Assembly: GCA_907165065.1 (NCBI GenBank)
Contig: OU015532.1
Location: 37,986,339-38,050,338 of the forward strand
Length of the DNA stretch: 64,000 nt
Origin: Caprimulgus europaeus
Taxonomy: Eukaryota > Chordata > Aves > Caprimulgiformes > Caprimulgidae
Reading direction: 5' to 3'
The translations under genes and the position numbers were made by a program. Below the pieces are notes generated by a model that saw only the letters and a program-made list of their open reading frames with translations, did not search any database and was not told the DNA's origin. Positions within the stretch are counted from its first letter, which is position 1, and each line of letters begins with the position of its first letter. Below, piece by piece: positions 38,150-49,013 of this stretch.

Positions 38150-38450
38150 CTACCTTTATGAGAGCTTTTTTTCCCTGTTCCCTCCTCCTCCCTGGTTTAA
38201 AGCTGTCTGTAGGGTGAAACCATATAAACTTCCTGTATCCAGAGCATCCTCCAGCAACTTATGCCAGAGGTCTACTGCCAGTTGGTGAAGAACCACCTCC
38301 TTTTGCATATTTTGAACTTGGATTTCATTAGTTTAATTTGATGACATCTAATTTTTGTCTTTGCAAGAGATGATGAAGAGTTAATCCCTGCTGACTATTT
38401 TCCACAAGCAGTAGCAGATTGCTAACAGTGGCTGGCTGGGACTTTATTTC
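38150..38450 (-). mobile_element. Ancient CR1-like LINE 3' fragment (antisense)
   Basis: On the minus strand the order 'atgtcatcaaattaaac', 'aaatccaagttcaaaatatgc', 'ggtggttcttcaccaac', 'gtagacctctgg', 'ttgctggaggatgctctgga' follows the 3' end of old CR1/L3 elements. It is highly diverged and has no flanking duplication. Confidence 0.45.
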
Positions 38451-39799
38451 AGCTTTCATTTAGTCTTCTGCTGCCTTGTGCCCTTTCTGCTTCCAAATAA
38501 TGACTATATTTACCTAGTCACCTTGATGGATTAACTAGAGGGTTTTCAGCAGTTGCAAGGAAGGTAGGGGTGTGGACATTACTGGGCTAGCCAGCTGCAA
38601 GAACATTAACATGGCCTAGGTGGTCTCCAAACAGCCTCAGGCCAAAGGGAGAAATACTCCTTCCTGTTAACACAAAATTCAGAGAAACTGGGTAGGAAAC
38701 AGATGTGCCTGCTCACAACCTTCATGTGGGGAATCCATGTGAGTAAAAGAGCATGTGACCTTTATGTCTGTAACACCCCTGGGTAACATAGGAACCTTTG
38801 AAACAGTAACTGTTGTCTCCTGGATCCCCTCCTGACTTTTGTTTCCGTTCTCCCAGTGGTCTGAAAATGAGATGCAGAGAGGAGGTTACTGCCTTGCAGG
38901 AACAAGGCCAGTGCTTTTTAGGCTGCGGTTTCACACTGCTGAAATGAACAGGTCTTCCTTAATGAGATGCTCCTGCCCCTTCCCCTCGTCTCTGGCCAGC
39001 ACTAACCCTTGTTTTAGCTATTTGCAAACTGGTTTTCAGGGAGTTAAAGCAGCAGAAATCTGTTTGCTGCTTTTTTCCAGGGCTAGTTTTTGCTGGTTTA
39101 GCCTTGTGAAACAGCTCGCTCTGCAGTCAGAAGAGTCCCGGTGTTGACAGGGACTGCCTGTTCCCATGGCACCTGTTACAGCCCTGTAACTGATTATGAA
39201 ATTAGGAGTGTTAAATGTTAGATAGCACATCTGAATGTATTTTCTTCAGCAGGTAAAGGTTATGATCCACAGGGATAATCACAGGTATTGCATTTCATTG
39301 CTCAGTCCTTTCTCTACTGAAGATTCTCCCATGACTGCATCATCCTTGTTTTTATCACACAATGGAAGTACCCACCACTGTGCTCCAAGAGAAAAGCAGG
39401 CACTGCTGCCAGTTGCACTTGCTAACCCTTCAGCTACACTTTAGCCTTTCTCATCATTGCCAGCACATAGCAGAAATAACTTTCCCAGTTTGGGACTCTG
39501 CAGGCTGTTGCAGTTCAAGGAGCCTGTGTGTGGGCAATCCTATAAAGCTACGACAGCAGCATCATGTGCAGCATCTTTCCAGAGAAATGTGCATCAGTGA
39601 CTAAGAATGAAAAAAAGACAAGTTTGCCCCCATAGAGCTGATTAATTACAGACACTGGGTGCAGTAAAGATGGCATTTCACAGTCCACAGGGGAATGGGT
39701 AGGGGGTAGGACACGAGGCAGCATGAGACTCCAGGTGACAAGCCAGGGAAATGCTATCAAAAGCATCGTACTGTCCTCAAGTCAACCTGACATAACTGC

Positions 39800-39960
39800 A
39801 ATTGCCAGCTAACTCTTTGTGTAAAGCAAATAACTGATCTAGCAGTGCACAAATTTGGCAACGACAGAGCTGCAGGCTCCATCTGCATCAAAAAACTAGT
39901 GGGTGCATCTTCAACTTCCAGATGTCTTCTCCAGATGCATTTTGAATGCCCGCTGGGATA
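39800..39960 (-). pseudogene. Possible degraded PAT-domain segment (perilipin N-terminal region)
   Basis: The minus strand reads FLMQMEPAALSLPN in one frame, then ICALLDQLFALHKEL after a one-base shift. Together these resemble the PAT-domain stretch 'iqkLEP.ia.AN..ACkgLDrLEekLPiL'. The frame shift means this piece could not be translated as it stands. Very tentative. Confidence 0.18.
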
Positions 39961-40439
39961 ATCTGTTGCCCTCACTGCAATCATCTAGAAGCCAAGCTGT
40001 GATAAATTCTGTGGAGTTATGTAAGCCAGAAATGAAGCTCAGCTCTCTACACCCTTGATCACAAATGAGGATGAAAAGAGATCAGGTGTTCCTTATGTAT
40101 TTTTCTCCTCTTGTTCCTTGCTCATCATGGCCACGATAAATGCCTGTTCCAAGACCTTGCCTGCTCCTGTGCCTGCCTGGAGCAGAGCCAGTTTTCAGTC
40201 TGGAATGCACTGTACAAATCAAAGAGCCCGATGGCTGTGTGTAACCCATCACCTCAGCTCCACCGACAGCCCAGCACTATGCAACACTGTGAGAACCCGC
40301 GTTTGTTTGTGCTTTTCCTGCCTTCTCAAAATGGCTTCTAGAGGATGTAGACACTGTGCTGTCCACGCTCCGAACCAGCATTGCGGCCTCCACAGTCAGT
40401 TTGCCTCCCGCACAGACGGGGCTGGCGTGCCGCCACTGC

Positions 40440-41364
40440 TTCCCTAGCTCGGGCTGGATGGGCGCACCGAGGCGGGGCAGGGGAAGGCCCGGTTAAAGGC
40501 GGCAGGTAGCGAGGGCCGCCTGCCCCGACGCGGTGGCCGGGCCCGGGCCGCCGGCTCTCCGAGAAGGATGTGAGCGACCCCGGCCCCCGCGCGCAGCCGC
40601 CGAGCACCGGCACGGCCCCGCCCTGACCCAGATTCAACGGGAAAGGGGCGGGGCCGCCACCTCCACCAATCGCCGCGCCGCGCCAGCGTCACGCGGGGCC
40701 GCCTCCATTTTGCAGCGCCGCGGCGGGGCGGCAGTCCGGACCCGGCCGTTGCGGAGGGAGGAGGCAGCTGCTTGCCAGCCGAGCGCCGACTGCCCCGCGC
40801 GTCCGCCCGGCTCGGCTAGGCCCGGCCAGCACCGCTACCTGCAGCCCAGGTTCGTGACAGGCCGGGGGCTCGGCGGGACGGAGCGCAGCGCCGCGGGCGG
40901 CGTCGGGGGAGCAGGGTCGGTGGCGCAGTGGCTTCCAGCTGTGCAGCCAGTCAGCCTCCGACCGGCACCCGGTGTTCTTGCCGCTCAGTTTTACTCGCGT
41001 GCCCTGCGCGGAGTGTGTGCCGTTGGCACGGCAGCTGGGTGCGGCCCGGGCCGCCATTTTGTGGCGGTATGATGGCGTTCCCTTTTCTTCTCACGCTCGG
41101 CGGCGCGCGTGCGCTGGCACAGAGGGGCGGGGTCGGGCCGGTGTCGGCACGTCGTGGGCGGGGCTGTGGTCGGAACGCCCGGTTCCTATTGGTGCAGGCT
41201 GAGGCGGACCCCGCTTGTCTCGTTGCTATTGGTCTGGAGCGGGGGCGAGGCTGGGGCGCGGGGCTGCTGCGGATTGCAGCGAGGAGGGGGCTGCGTGGGG
41301 CTGGGGGTGCTGAGTCACCGGCGGGCCCGGGGCGCTGACGGGCTGGGCCCCGTGTCTCCCGCAG
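40440..41364 (+). promoter_or_regulatory. SRSF5: SRSF5 CpG-island promoter and 5' non-coding region
   Basis: An abrupt change from AT-rich DNA to very GC- and CpG-rich DNA about 0.9 kb before the SRSF5 ATG. Visible elements are a GC box GGGGCGGGGC at 40645-40654, a CCAAT box at 40666-40670, a GCGTCACG site near 40686 and two inverted CCAAT boxes in identical CTATTGGT contexts (ATTGG at 41188-41192 and 41228-41232). There are also two CCATTTTG-type YY1-like sites (near 40704 and 41054). No TATA box is seen, as expected for a housekeeping splicing-factor gene. A non-coding first exon probably lies near 40700-40850, and the exact start site is not resolved. Confidence 0.8.
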
Positions 41365-41384
41365 CGAGCTCCGCGCCCACAGCC

Positions 41385-44300
41385 ATGAGCGGCTGCCGCG
41401 TCTTCATCGGGAGGCTGAACCCGGCCGCCAGGGAGAAGGACGTGGAGAGGTTCTTCAAGGGATACGGCCGCATCCGGGACATCGATCTGAAGAGGGGGTT
41501 TGGGTTTGTGGTGAGTGCGCTCTGCAGGGCCCTGCAGCCCACCGTCCGTGGTGGTCCCTTGGATCTCATCCGCGTTTGATGTGCACAAAGCTGCTTTGAA
41601 AGATAATACCGTTAACGTGCACAGCTAAGCATACTGTGTGGCAAAGAGGCATCATATATTTTATCAGAGATGTAGTTTTCTTTATTTTTCTATTTTTGCT
41701 GTGGTGGTTTTGCAGGAATTTGAGGATCCAAGGGATGCAGATGATGCAGTCTATGAATTGGATGGAAAAGAGCTTTGCAGCGAGAGGTGAGGTACCCTCT
41801 TTCATGCATATATAAATGTGCATATCTAGAATAAGAAGTGAGTCAATTTTAACTTGCATTGTGTTATCAGTACTGCTTAAACTATTTTGTGGTTTGGTTT
41901 TTTTTCCCAATGTAACTATGAAGGAATATGCAAGAAGGAAAATGTAAAAATATATGGATTTCCATTTTTTTTTTCCCCCAGGGTTACAATTGAGCATGCA
42001 AGAGCACGCTCTAGGGGTAGAGGCAGAGGGAGGTACTCTGACCGTTTTAGTAGCCGCCGTCCACGTAGTGACAGGAGGTATGTATAGCTTTGAAGTGACC
42101 TAGTTAAAAAAAAAATACTAGGGACTCATCTCATCCAAGGACTTGAGCTAGAATAAGATACTAAAAAGTCTTTATTTGCTTCTTCAGTCAATCATTTGAT
42201 GTGTTAGGATAGTGAGGATTACAAAACTTCTCCAGTACGCTTGTCATCTTTATGCTTCCTCCCTTAAAGTGCTTAATGCTTGTTCTAGATTACTCAGGGC
42301 ATTCCGTAGTTAGGTTGTAGTAGTCACAGTGATATGCTGATACCGGTTGTTGGTACAACCTTTGTTAATGTTAATGTGTGGTTATATTTTAATTACTAGT
42401 AAAATTCAATTGTTTATTTCCAACCAGAAGTGCCCCACCATTAAGAACAGAAAATCGCCTCATAGTAGAAAATTTGTCTTCCCGAGTCAGCTGGCAGGTT
42501 TGTTGAAACACGATTAACTATTTTGACTTCGTTTATTGGGTATGTAATGTAATTATTTCGTAAAATACCTAATGAAAAAGTAAATCTAATTTATTAAAAA
42601 TGTTTATGTAACTTAATGTAATTTTAAGTAATTTAATTTAAATATTTTAAATTAAAACTAGTTAATTTTAATTTATAATAATAATAAATATATGTATTTG
42701 AGGATATATATTTATTTTTTCTTGTTTTTTAAATCCATTTTAACCACATATTAAACCCTTTATTTGCCAGCCTATCTGTGTCGTTGGCCTTATGACGAGG
42801 AGTGCCCGTGGGTTATCCTTATCGTTCTGTCTTGGTCACTCTTGGTTGGGCCTGGTTGACTTTCCAGTCAGCTCCTACAATGTCACTTGGCCACCTCTAG
42901 ATCTGTGTTTGCCGGTCTAGACGTAATCGATGCACTCCTTAAAGTGACACATGGCAGCGGTCCCAGAGCGTTATCGAGATCTGATTCCTAAGTTGAGAGC
43001 TGTTCTTCCTGTAACGCTTCCGAATAACGAGGTCCTGGTCGAAAAGAGTTGAAAGATACGAAATTAGGTGGTCGTTGGAATCCTGATCGCAGTAAAGTGG
43101 TCCTTGGTAACATCAAGCATAGAGAATGTCTGGATCCATCAATAGTCTCCTGATAGGGAGGGCAGTGCGATTAATGGCTTCCATCGACTGGGTAGTGTTC
43201 GGCAAGTGGGTGGCGAAGAGCCAGTCGGGCATATGTCATGGCGGTATCTCCGGTCGCTTAATGCACTTTGCTGCTTGGCTAGCCTAGGGAAATGTTAATA
43301 AAGGTAAAGTAAACTATATTTTTAATGACATACGGGGCACAAAATAGTCGGTGTTATGTAAATGTAATTCTGTGTGCGTTTAAGACTTGTAATGTAAATG
43401 GAGACTGAAATAGTACAGAAATACATGGGTAGTGTTTCGCACTCAGTACAGTATGTTGTACTCTCTTATTTCTCTCTCTCTCTTGTCTCTCTTTCTTTGT
43501 TAAGTAGTCTCTATATTCTTTGTAGACTTAATATTTTCCTTAGTGTTAGGACACTTTATTGGCATTTTGCTTAAAGCAGTATGCTTTTTTCATTTATTTC
43601 GTGCCCTGATACAGATAATTCAGTTGTGATAGAATACAAGTATGGCAATTGCCATGTTTGTAATTTATCTAACAGCTTCTTTTTCAGTAGTCTTAAGTTT
43701 CTTTTGTTTATTTTAAATGATTTTTATATAGATAAGTATTAACTTCACTTCTTTGCGTAACATAACTGGTCTTGTGTTAGGATCTCAAAGACTTCATGAG
43801 ACAAGCTGGGGAAGTAACCTTTGCAGATGCACACAGACCTAAGTTAAATGAAGGGTAAGCCTCTAAAATAATTTCCTGAAAGCTGTAGGGTAATATTTGT
43901 ATCTGTAGCATTTGAGGAGGGAAGCTGGCTGCTCTCAGTGCTCAGCAGCTGTTCGTGGTTTAATTTAGCTATCCTTTGAAAATGCATTCTCTGATATTTG
44001 GGGAGGGGAATTCTTCAATTAGTGCTTAAGTTATGACAAGGAATACTACACTGAGCAGTGTGAGGTTTTTTTAAGTTGTTTATATATATATTTTTTTTCT
44101 CCTCAGAGTATGTTTTGCTCTGTCATCAAAAATGCAACTTGTAATAGTGAGCTCTGTTTTCTTTGTTTTGTTTTTGTAGGGTGGTTGAATTCGCCTCTTA
44201 CAGTGATTTAAAGAATGCTATTGAAAAGCTTTCTGGTAAAGAAATTAATGGAAGGAAAATCAAACTAATTGAAGGCAGCAGAAGGCACAGGTATGGATTT

Positions 44301-44697
44301 CTATTTTCTTAAATGGTGCTTAAATATCCACTAAGAAAGCGTGGAAGTCAGTGGCCAGGCGACAGGACCGGAGGCTGGTGAATGACCTGGTTATTGCTGC
44401 GGTCCGTGGCGTTTCCTTGCTGACACCCATGGCCTTTGTTTCCCCAGTAGGTCCAGGAGCAGGTCACGGTCTCGGAGCAGAAGCTCGTCCAGGTCTCGTA
44501 GCCGTTCCCGTTCCCGCAGCCGCAAGTCTTACAGCCGGTCCCGGAGTAGGAGCCGTAGCAAGTCTCGATCAGTTAGTAGATCTCCGGTGCCAGAAAAGAG
44601 CCAGAAACGTGGTTCTTCCAGTAGGTCTAAATCCCCATCGTCTGTGGATCGGCGGAGGTCTCGATCGAGGTCCAGATCTGTTGACAGTGGCAACTGA
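41385..44697 (+). CDS. SRSF5: SRSF5, serine/arginine-rich splicing factor 5 (SRp40/HRS), complete
   Basis: Nuclear SR protein that binds exonic splicing enhancers and recruits the spliceosome. Coding exons: 41385-41510 (exon begins 41365), 41716-41786, 41982-42077, 42428-42497, 43781-43854, 44180-44290 and 44448-44697. All have AG acceptors and GT donors, and the phases close into 265 codons plus TGA (human 272). RRM1 covers about residues 4-74, with RNP2 RVFIGRL (5-11) and RNP1 RGFGFVEF (37-44). A glycine/arginine-rich linker follows. The atypical RRM2 is about 107-181 with the SWQDLKD signature (119-125). The RS domain runs from 183 to the end, which is SVDSGN. The ATG context AGCCATGA and the conserved MSGCRVF start fix the initiation site. 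The differences from human are small indels in the GR linker and RS repeats. No damage is seen. Confidence 0.97.
42770..43300 (+). promoter_or_regulatory. Conserved-looking regulatory island inside SRSF5 intron 5
   Basis: Intron 42498-43780 is extremely AT-rich at its start. It then switches to a block of about 500 bases that is GC-balanced with many CG dinucleotides and no repeats, then returns to AT-rich DNA. SR-protein genes are known to carry ultraconserved intronic elements that drive unproductive splicing for autoregulation, and SRSF5 has a known intron-retention form at this intron. Reading through the donor after Q121 gives a stop two codons later, so retention would truncate the protein before most of RRM2. 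The element's role here is inferred from composition and family knowledge. Confidence 0.6.
44445..44450 (+). promoter_or_regulatory. Tandem NAGNAG splice acceptor of the SRSF5 RS-domain exon
   Basis: The acceptor reads CCCCAGTAG. Using CAG adds one serine codon (RRH-S-R-S), and using TAG gives RRH-R-S and a protein one residue shorter. Both keep frame. CAG is preferred by the usual acceptor hierarchy and restores the mammalian sequence. Confidence 0.7.
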
Positions 44698-45210
44698 ACT
44701 ATAAGTAACTGGCCCTGAGGGCCCTTTTTTAAACCATACTTGCTAAAACTTGTGGTAAGTATGTGACTTTCTGTGGGGAAGGGTTTGGATGGGGAGGGGG
44801 GAGGGTGGGGGAACTTTGTAGATGTGGACCATGGTGGGAAGGGTTATTGACTAATTGTATTAAATGTTTTTTGATAACCCTTTTCTTGCTCACATTTTTG
44901 TGGATGTCTGAAGTGTATAGTTTGTGTATATTGCAAGAGCTCTTTATAACTAAAGCAGACAAATTTTTTTGTACTCTGAAAAAAAGGGTCAACTGAACAC
45001 TTAATTCCCAATATATTTGGCTGTGAATAGCAACTCAGAACATCACTATCTCAAATTAAACTTCACAGCTTTAGGCATCGAAGAGCTCTCCATGTGCTGT
45101 ATATAAAGCTTTATTTCAGAGGGTATTTTTTTGTGCTTTTGAACCGCTGTTTCAGTTATAGGTCAGCAGAGTAAGTGCTGGTAATAAAACTTTATTTTTG
45201 AAAGCTTCTC
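44698..45210 (+). other. SRSF5: SRSF5 3' UTR
   Basis: Sequence after the stop keeps stretches characteristic of the vertebrate SRSF5 3' UTR: GCCCTTTTTTAAACCATACTT, TTTGTAGATGTGGACC, and AGTGTATAGTTTGTGTATATTGCAAGAG. It contains the poly(A) signal AATAAA at 45183-45188. Another AATAAA at 45367-45372, followed by GT-rich DNA, may serve a slightly longer transcript. Confidence 0.75.
45183..45188 (+). promoter_or_regulatory. Polyadenylation signal AATAAA (SRSF5)
   Basis: Canonical signal in GGTAATAAAACTTTATTTTTG, about 490 bases after the SRSF5 stop, a typical position for this gene. Confidence 0.65.
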
Positions 45211-45372
45211 ATTTTATATGACTTGCACTACACTTAGAAAATGCCCATTTCACTGCCCTGTGGTAACAATATTCTATAAAACACCCTAATTCTTGATACT
45301 TAAGAATTAAATAGCTCAAATAAAGTATAAAGAAACACATCCTTGCTTCTGCTGTGTTTTGCTGTTAATAAA

Positions 45373-46404
45373 GTGGTTGTGACTGCGCCTCATGTTGTTG
45401 GACAGTGTTAAGTGTTTCTTAAAGACAGGACTGCAGCAAAGCGATCATTTGAGCATGGGGGAGACTAACTTCCTTTTAAATACATCATACTGGGTCATTA
45501 GATGTCTTTATGTTATGAAATAAAACCTTGATAATAAGGAGAATCATGCTGTCACAGTTCACAGCAGAAAGTGGAAGGAATAGATATATAGGCTTTAATC
45601 ACTTTGGATAGTAAGCATGGAATATAAAAGGTGTCTGTAGTTGGCACACATCATTAGTGTGTTTGTGCACACACATAAGAGGTTATGGAGGTGTGGATAA
45701 AGCATTTTTGTAGGCATTGGTCCTCGTTCTGGGGGAAGAGGAGCAGAGGGACTGTTAAGTTGGGGAGTAGGAGTGCTACAGCCTGCGGTACAGTGTTTGT
45801 GCCTTACAGGGGCAGCACCCCACTGCAGTCCCTGTGTTTCTCAAACCCTCACCAGTGTTGCAAGAGGGAGATTTAGAATTTAATTTTAAAAACACTGTGT
45901 TTTCTTATAAAGTGCTTTATGTAGCTACTCTGGTAATCACTGAAACCTTTAGAAAGATCTGTGGAGCCTAGGCTGGGCTTTGGATTAGGTCCTGGGAAGT
46001 GCAAGGTGGTTCCACTCAGAGCGAGGGCTGGCCGTGGTCTCTGCAGGCACCGCTCTCTTCTCCCTGCTGTTGCACAGTTCTTGTAAATGTGTTCCAAGCT
46101 AATGAGTGAGAGCGAGCTTTTGTGCCTTACTGGTCTGTCAGTTCCAGTAGCACTGTATCAAACTGGCACTCTCCTGGGAGCAGGGAGTGAGAGGGGGTCA
46201 GATCAATAGGTGGTTAATTGGATTATCACTGCTCAGCTTTGGGGAGCGGAGGCTTCATTCTCAGAGACTAGTAGTGCAGGTGCTGGATCACCTTAAGAGG
46301 TGTGGAAGAAGAGGGCTTTAACCTAGGAGTAAAGGCAGCATTGACTTGTCCAGGTGTAAGGTTTGCTGTGTTACCTCAAGTCAGTTGATCTTTCCTGTTT
46401 AGTT
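45373..46404. other. Intergenic spacer between SRSF5 and the CR1 tail
   Basis: About 1 kb of ordinary single-copy sequence. No gene, repeat or conserved element is recognised. Confidence 0.7.
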
Positions 46405-46862
46405 GAATTGAGAGAGTCCAGCACAGAGCCACCAAGATGATTAGGGGAGTGGAGCATCTCCCTGATGAGGAAAGGCTGAGGGAGCTGGGGCTCTTTAGCT
46501 TGGAGGAGACTGAGGGGTGACCTCATTAATGTTTATAAATATATGAAGGGTGAGTGTCAGGTGGATGGGGCCAGGCTCTTCTCAGTGGTGTCCAATGATA
46601 GGACAAGGGGCAGTGGGTGTAAGCTGGAACACAGGAGGTTCCACTTAAACTTGAGAAGAAACTTCTTTACTGTGAGGGTGCCAGAGCACTGGGACAGGCT
46701 GCCCAGGGAGGTTGTGGAGTCTCCTTCTCTGGAGACATTCAAGACCTGCCTGGACGCCTTCCTGTGTGATCTCATGTAGGTGTTCCTGCTCCAGCAGGGG
46801 GGTTGGACTGGATGATCTTTCGAGGTCCCTTCCAATCCCTGACATTCTGTGATTCTGTGAAT
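46405..46862 (+). mobile_element. CR1 LINE 3' end with ATTCTGTG tail
   Basis: Well-preserved CR1 3' region. It starts in the last part of the ORF2 region (GAGAGAGTCCAGCACAGAGCC), passes through 'cttctcagtggtgtccaatg' and 'gggacaggctgcccagggaggttgtgg', and ends in 'ggttggactggatgatctttc' and the microsatellite-like tail ATTCTGTGATTCTGTGA. It is 5'-truncated, as most CR1 copies are. It looks much younger than the other CR1 pieces here and sits between the convergent genes SRSF5 and SLC10A1. Confidence 0.92.
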
Positions 46863-47859
46863 TATTACAGGCATTTGTGTTCTGGTGGGACCTGTCTCCA
46901 ACAGGAACCCAGGTGGCTGGAGGCATCTGATGGTTGGAAGGGGGGTGGGATTTCATACACTTCCCTGCCTCAGGCTAAATATGAAGTACCACCTGCTCTA
47001 TAAATACCTGTTCAGAATTCTGTTTCTACACTAACACCTCTTGCCTTGCAAGCAGCATGAATAGATATCTGCATTTTACTTGGTGAGCTGGCTGTTGTGA
47101 TGATGAACTTCCAGTTTAGAACAAGCTCCCAGTAGGGCTCTGTTGACTACTGTCCAGAAATGATTCTGTATTTATGAAGCACACATTCTTGGTGTAAGCC
47201 TGTTTATTCACAGTTAAGATGGATTACTTCAGGTTACAACGCACACTTGGGACGTTGGAGGTGTTAATGCCCATCTTCCCCTCACACTCATAGCGTGACA
47301 AGAGCTAGGTGGTGTTTTGTTCACTGACAGAGCATGGCACGTTCAGGGCTCTTGTCTTTTCAGAGGTACAGCTTGCTGCCCCCAAACTCAGCAGGCTAAG
47401 GCAGTTTGCACAGCTGGGTTCTGGTTTTGTGGGCTCTGCTGTGTGGAGAGCAGCGGTGCTCCACACAGTGCTCAGTGTGTCCAGCAGGACATGGGCAGCT
47501 CGACTGCACACTCAGTCTTGGTGTCTCCTGCACTGAGGAACTCACATCTCATTTTGGGTCTTTGTTACAGAAATTGCATTAATCTTCAGTGATGTTTTTG
47601 AGATCTGCTTCCAACATGTGCCAGCAGGAAAATTATGAGTAAGTGAGATTAAAAAAGGGAACTGATCCGGACAGTGATTTTCCTGTGGGCTGAATTGGGG
47701 CAGTCACTCAGGAGCATGGCCCTAAGCTGTCCCAACGGGTTGTCACAATGACTTGGAAGTCACTGGAAGTCTCCCTCGTGGGTAGGCAGGGAGAGGCTTA
47801 GTCTGGAGCAAAGTCTTTGGGAAATAACAGTGAGGTGCAGATAGCTCCATGGCAATCGC

Positions 47860-47865
47860 TTTATT
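47860..47865 (-). promoter_or_regulatory. Polyadenylation signal AATAAA (SLC10A1, minus strand)
   Basis: On the minus strand CCAAATAAAGCG lies about 30 bases after the SLC10A1 stop codon, giving a very short 3' UTR. The signal is intact even though the coding region is damaged. Confidence 0.6.
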
Positions 47866-47893
47866 TGGTGTAAAATGTATAGATAAAAAAGTC

Positions 47894-48084
47894 TTACACA
47901 GAACTGCTGGAGACCTGAAAGCTGGCTGCAGAAGGTGGAGCTCGGAGGGGTTGTGATAGCGGCTGCTGCAGAATTTGTCTGTATTGTTTTCCTGGTTTCC
48001 CACTGCTTCTGCAGGGTCTTGACACTGGTTGCATTTCTTGAGCAGTAATTGTGTCCACAGCTGCACAGATAATTTTTGCTGCAT
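47894..48084 (-). pseudogene. SLC10A1: SLC10A1 exon 5 (cytoplasmic tail)
   Basis: Acceptor CTCTTCCTTCAG is strong. Joined to exon 4 it gives DAAKIICAAVDTITAQ, matching the start of the mammalian tail (DKTKMIYTAA), then a Q/S/P-rich tail ending VSSSSV and TAA. The tail is longer than in mammals and otherwise unconserved. An ATG-started frame in another phase covers the same stretch and is not the gene. Confidence 0.75.
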
Positions 48085-48825
48085 CTGAAGGAAGAGAAAA
48101 ATGTAGTGAGAATGAGCAGTTCTGAACCTAGGTTGTGGAACGATTGTGACTCAGCTACAGTTGGTGTTGCTGGGTGATTTAAAGCAGAAGGAAGGAACTT
48201 GGAAGTCTTGTCAAAATGCTTAAGCCAGTTTGTTTCCTGTCATTTATGAATCAGAGCCTGGAAAGCTTATAGTAGCCTTGCAAGCACCCGTGTCCTTATT
48301 TCCAGTATCAGCTGCTTTGCCCTGAAGGCACCTGAGGATCCAAATTGAGTGATTTTTTTTCCCCCCCCATTAACAGTCATCCTTCAGCTATAGCTGTAAG
48401 ATATGGTAAAGTGCTCCTGTAGTAGCTGCTCAACTGCTTCTCTGTCCCAAGGGAGTGGAGGAAGCTGGTCTGGAAGCGTGACTGGTGGAGGGGCTCATTC
48501 AGCAGTGCATTCTCCTACCATCTTTGCTTTTGCAGGATGCTCATCCTGGTCTAAGCACAGGGCTCTGAACACCTGTGAACACTAATATAGATGGTATATA
48601 GCTATATGGAACATTCTGCTGATGCAAGAAGTCGTGTTTTCTCACATCTTTCGTTGCCTATGAATTTTTGACTGTCACTTGTATTTACTGCATTGGGTAT
48701 GGTAACTGAGTTAAAGGGCAGCCTGATTCCACCCCTCGAATGCAGCAGTTCACTGGGAATTATAAGTAAGCACATATGGTTTGTATTGGAAAAGGTAAGA
48801 AATACAGGTGCAAAGCTATACTTGC

Positions 48826-49013
48826 CAGTTGGTTTCTTTATTCTATCATGGATCCTGAAGATGAGGATCAGCAGAAGTCCCTCTCCAACCTGGAACAGCA
48901 AGTAAAGCAGTGGGAAGAAGTACAGAGGGCCGATGATTTCTGGGGCAAAAGCGACGAGTGTAGCTGAGCAAAGCTGTACCTTCTGGCAGCCAGTTTCCAT
49001 GCACACCATCCAC
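48826..49013 (-). pseudogene. SLC10A1: SLC10A1 exon 4 with GC donor
   Basis: Acceptor GATGCAG is intact. It encodes [12 protein letters not shown], which keeps the two sodium-site residues equivalent to Glu257 and Gln261, then [22 protein letters not shown]. Compared with mammals it lacks two residues just before METG and one near LVAF. The donor reads ACTG/GCAAGT. GC donors are rare but functional when the rest of the site is strong, as here, so this alone is not disabling. Confidence 0.82.

Noticed and set aside
40338-41057. Several overlapping frames on both strands around the CpG island
   Set aside because: High GC lowers stop frequency; these frames overlap promoter elements and the non-coding 5' region of SRSF5.
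46543-46779. 78-codon plus-strand frame ending CDLM
   Set aside because: It is the end of the CR1 ORF2 within a 5'-truncated element, not a host gene.
47743-48084. 113-codon minus-strand frame starting MQQKLS
   Set aside because: Wrong phase: joining exon 4 to this exon gives a different frame whose start matches the NTCP tail and which ends at 47894.
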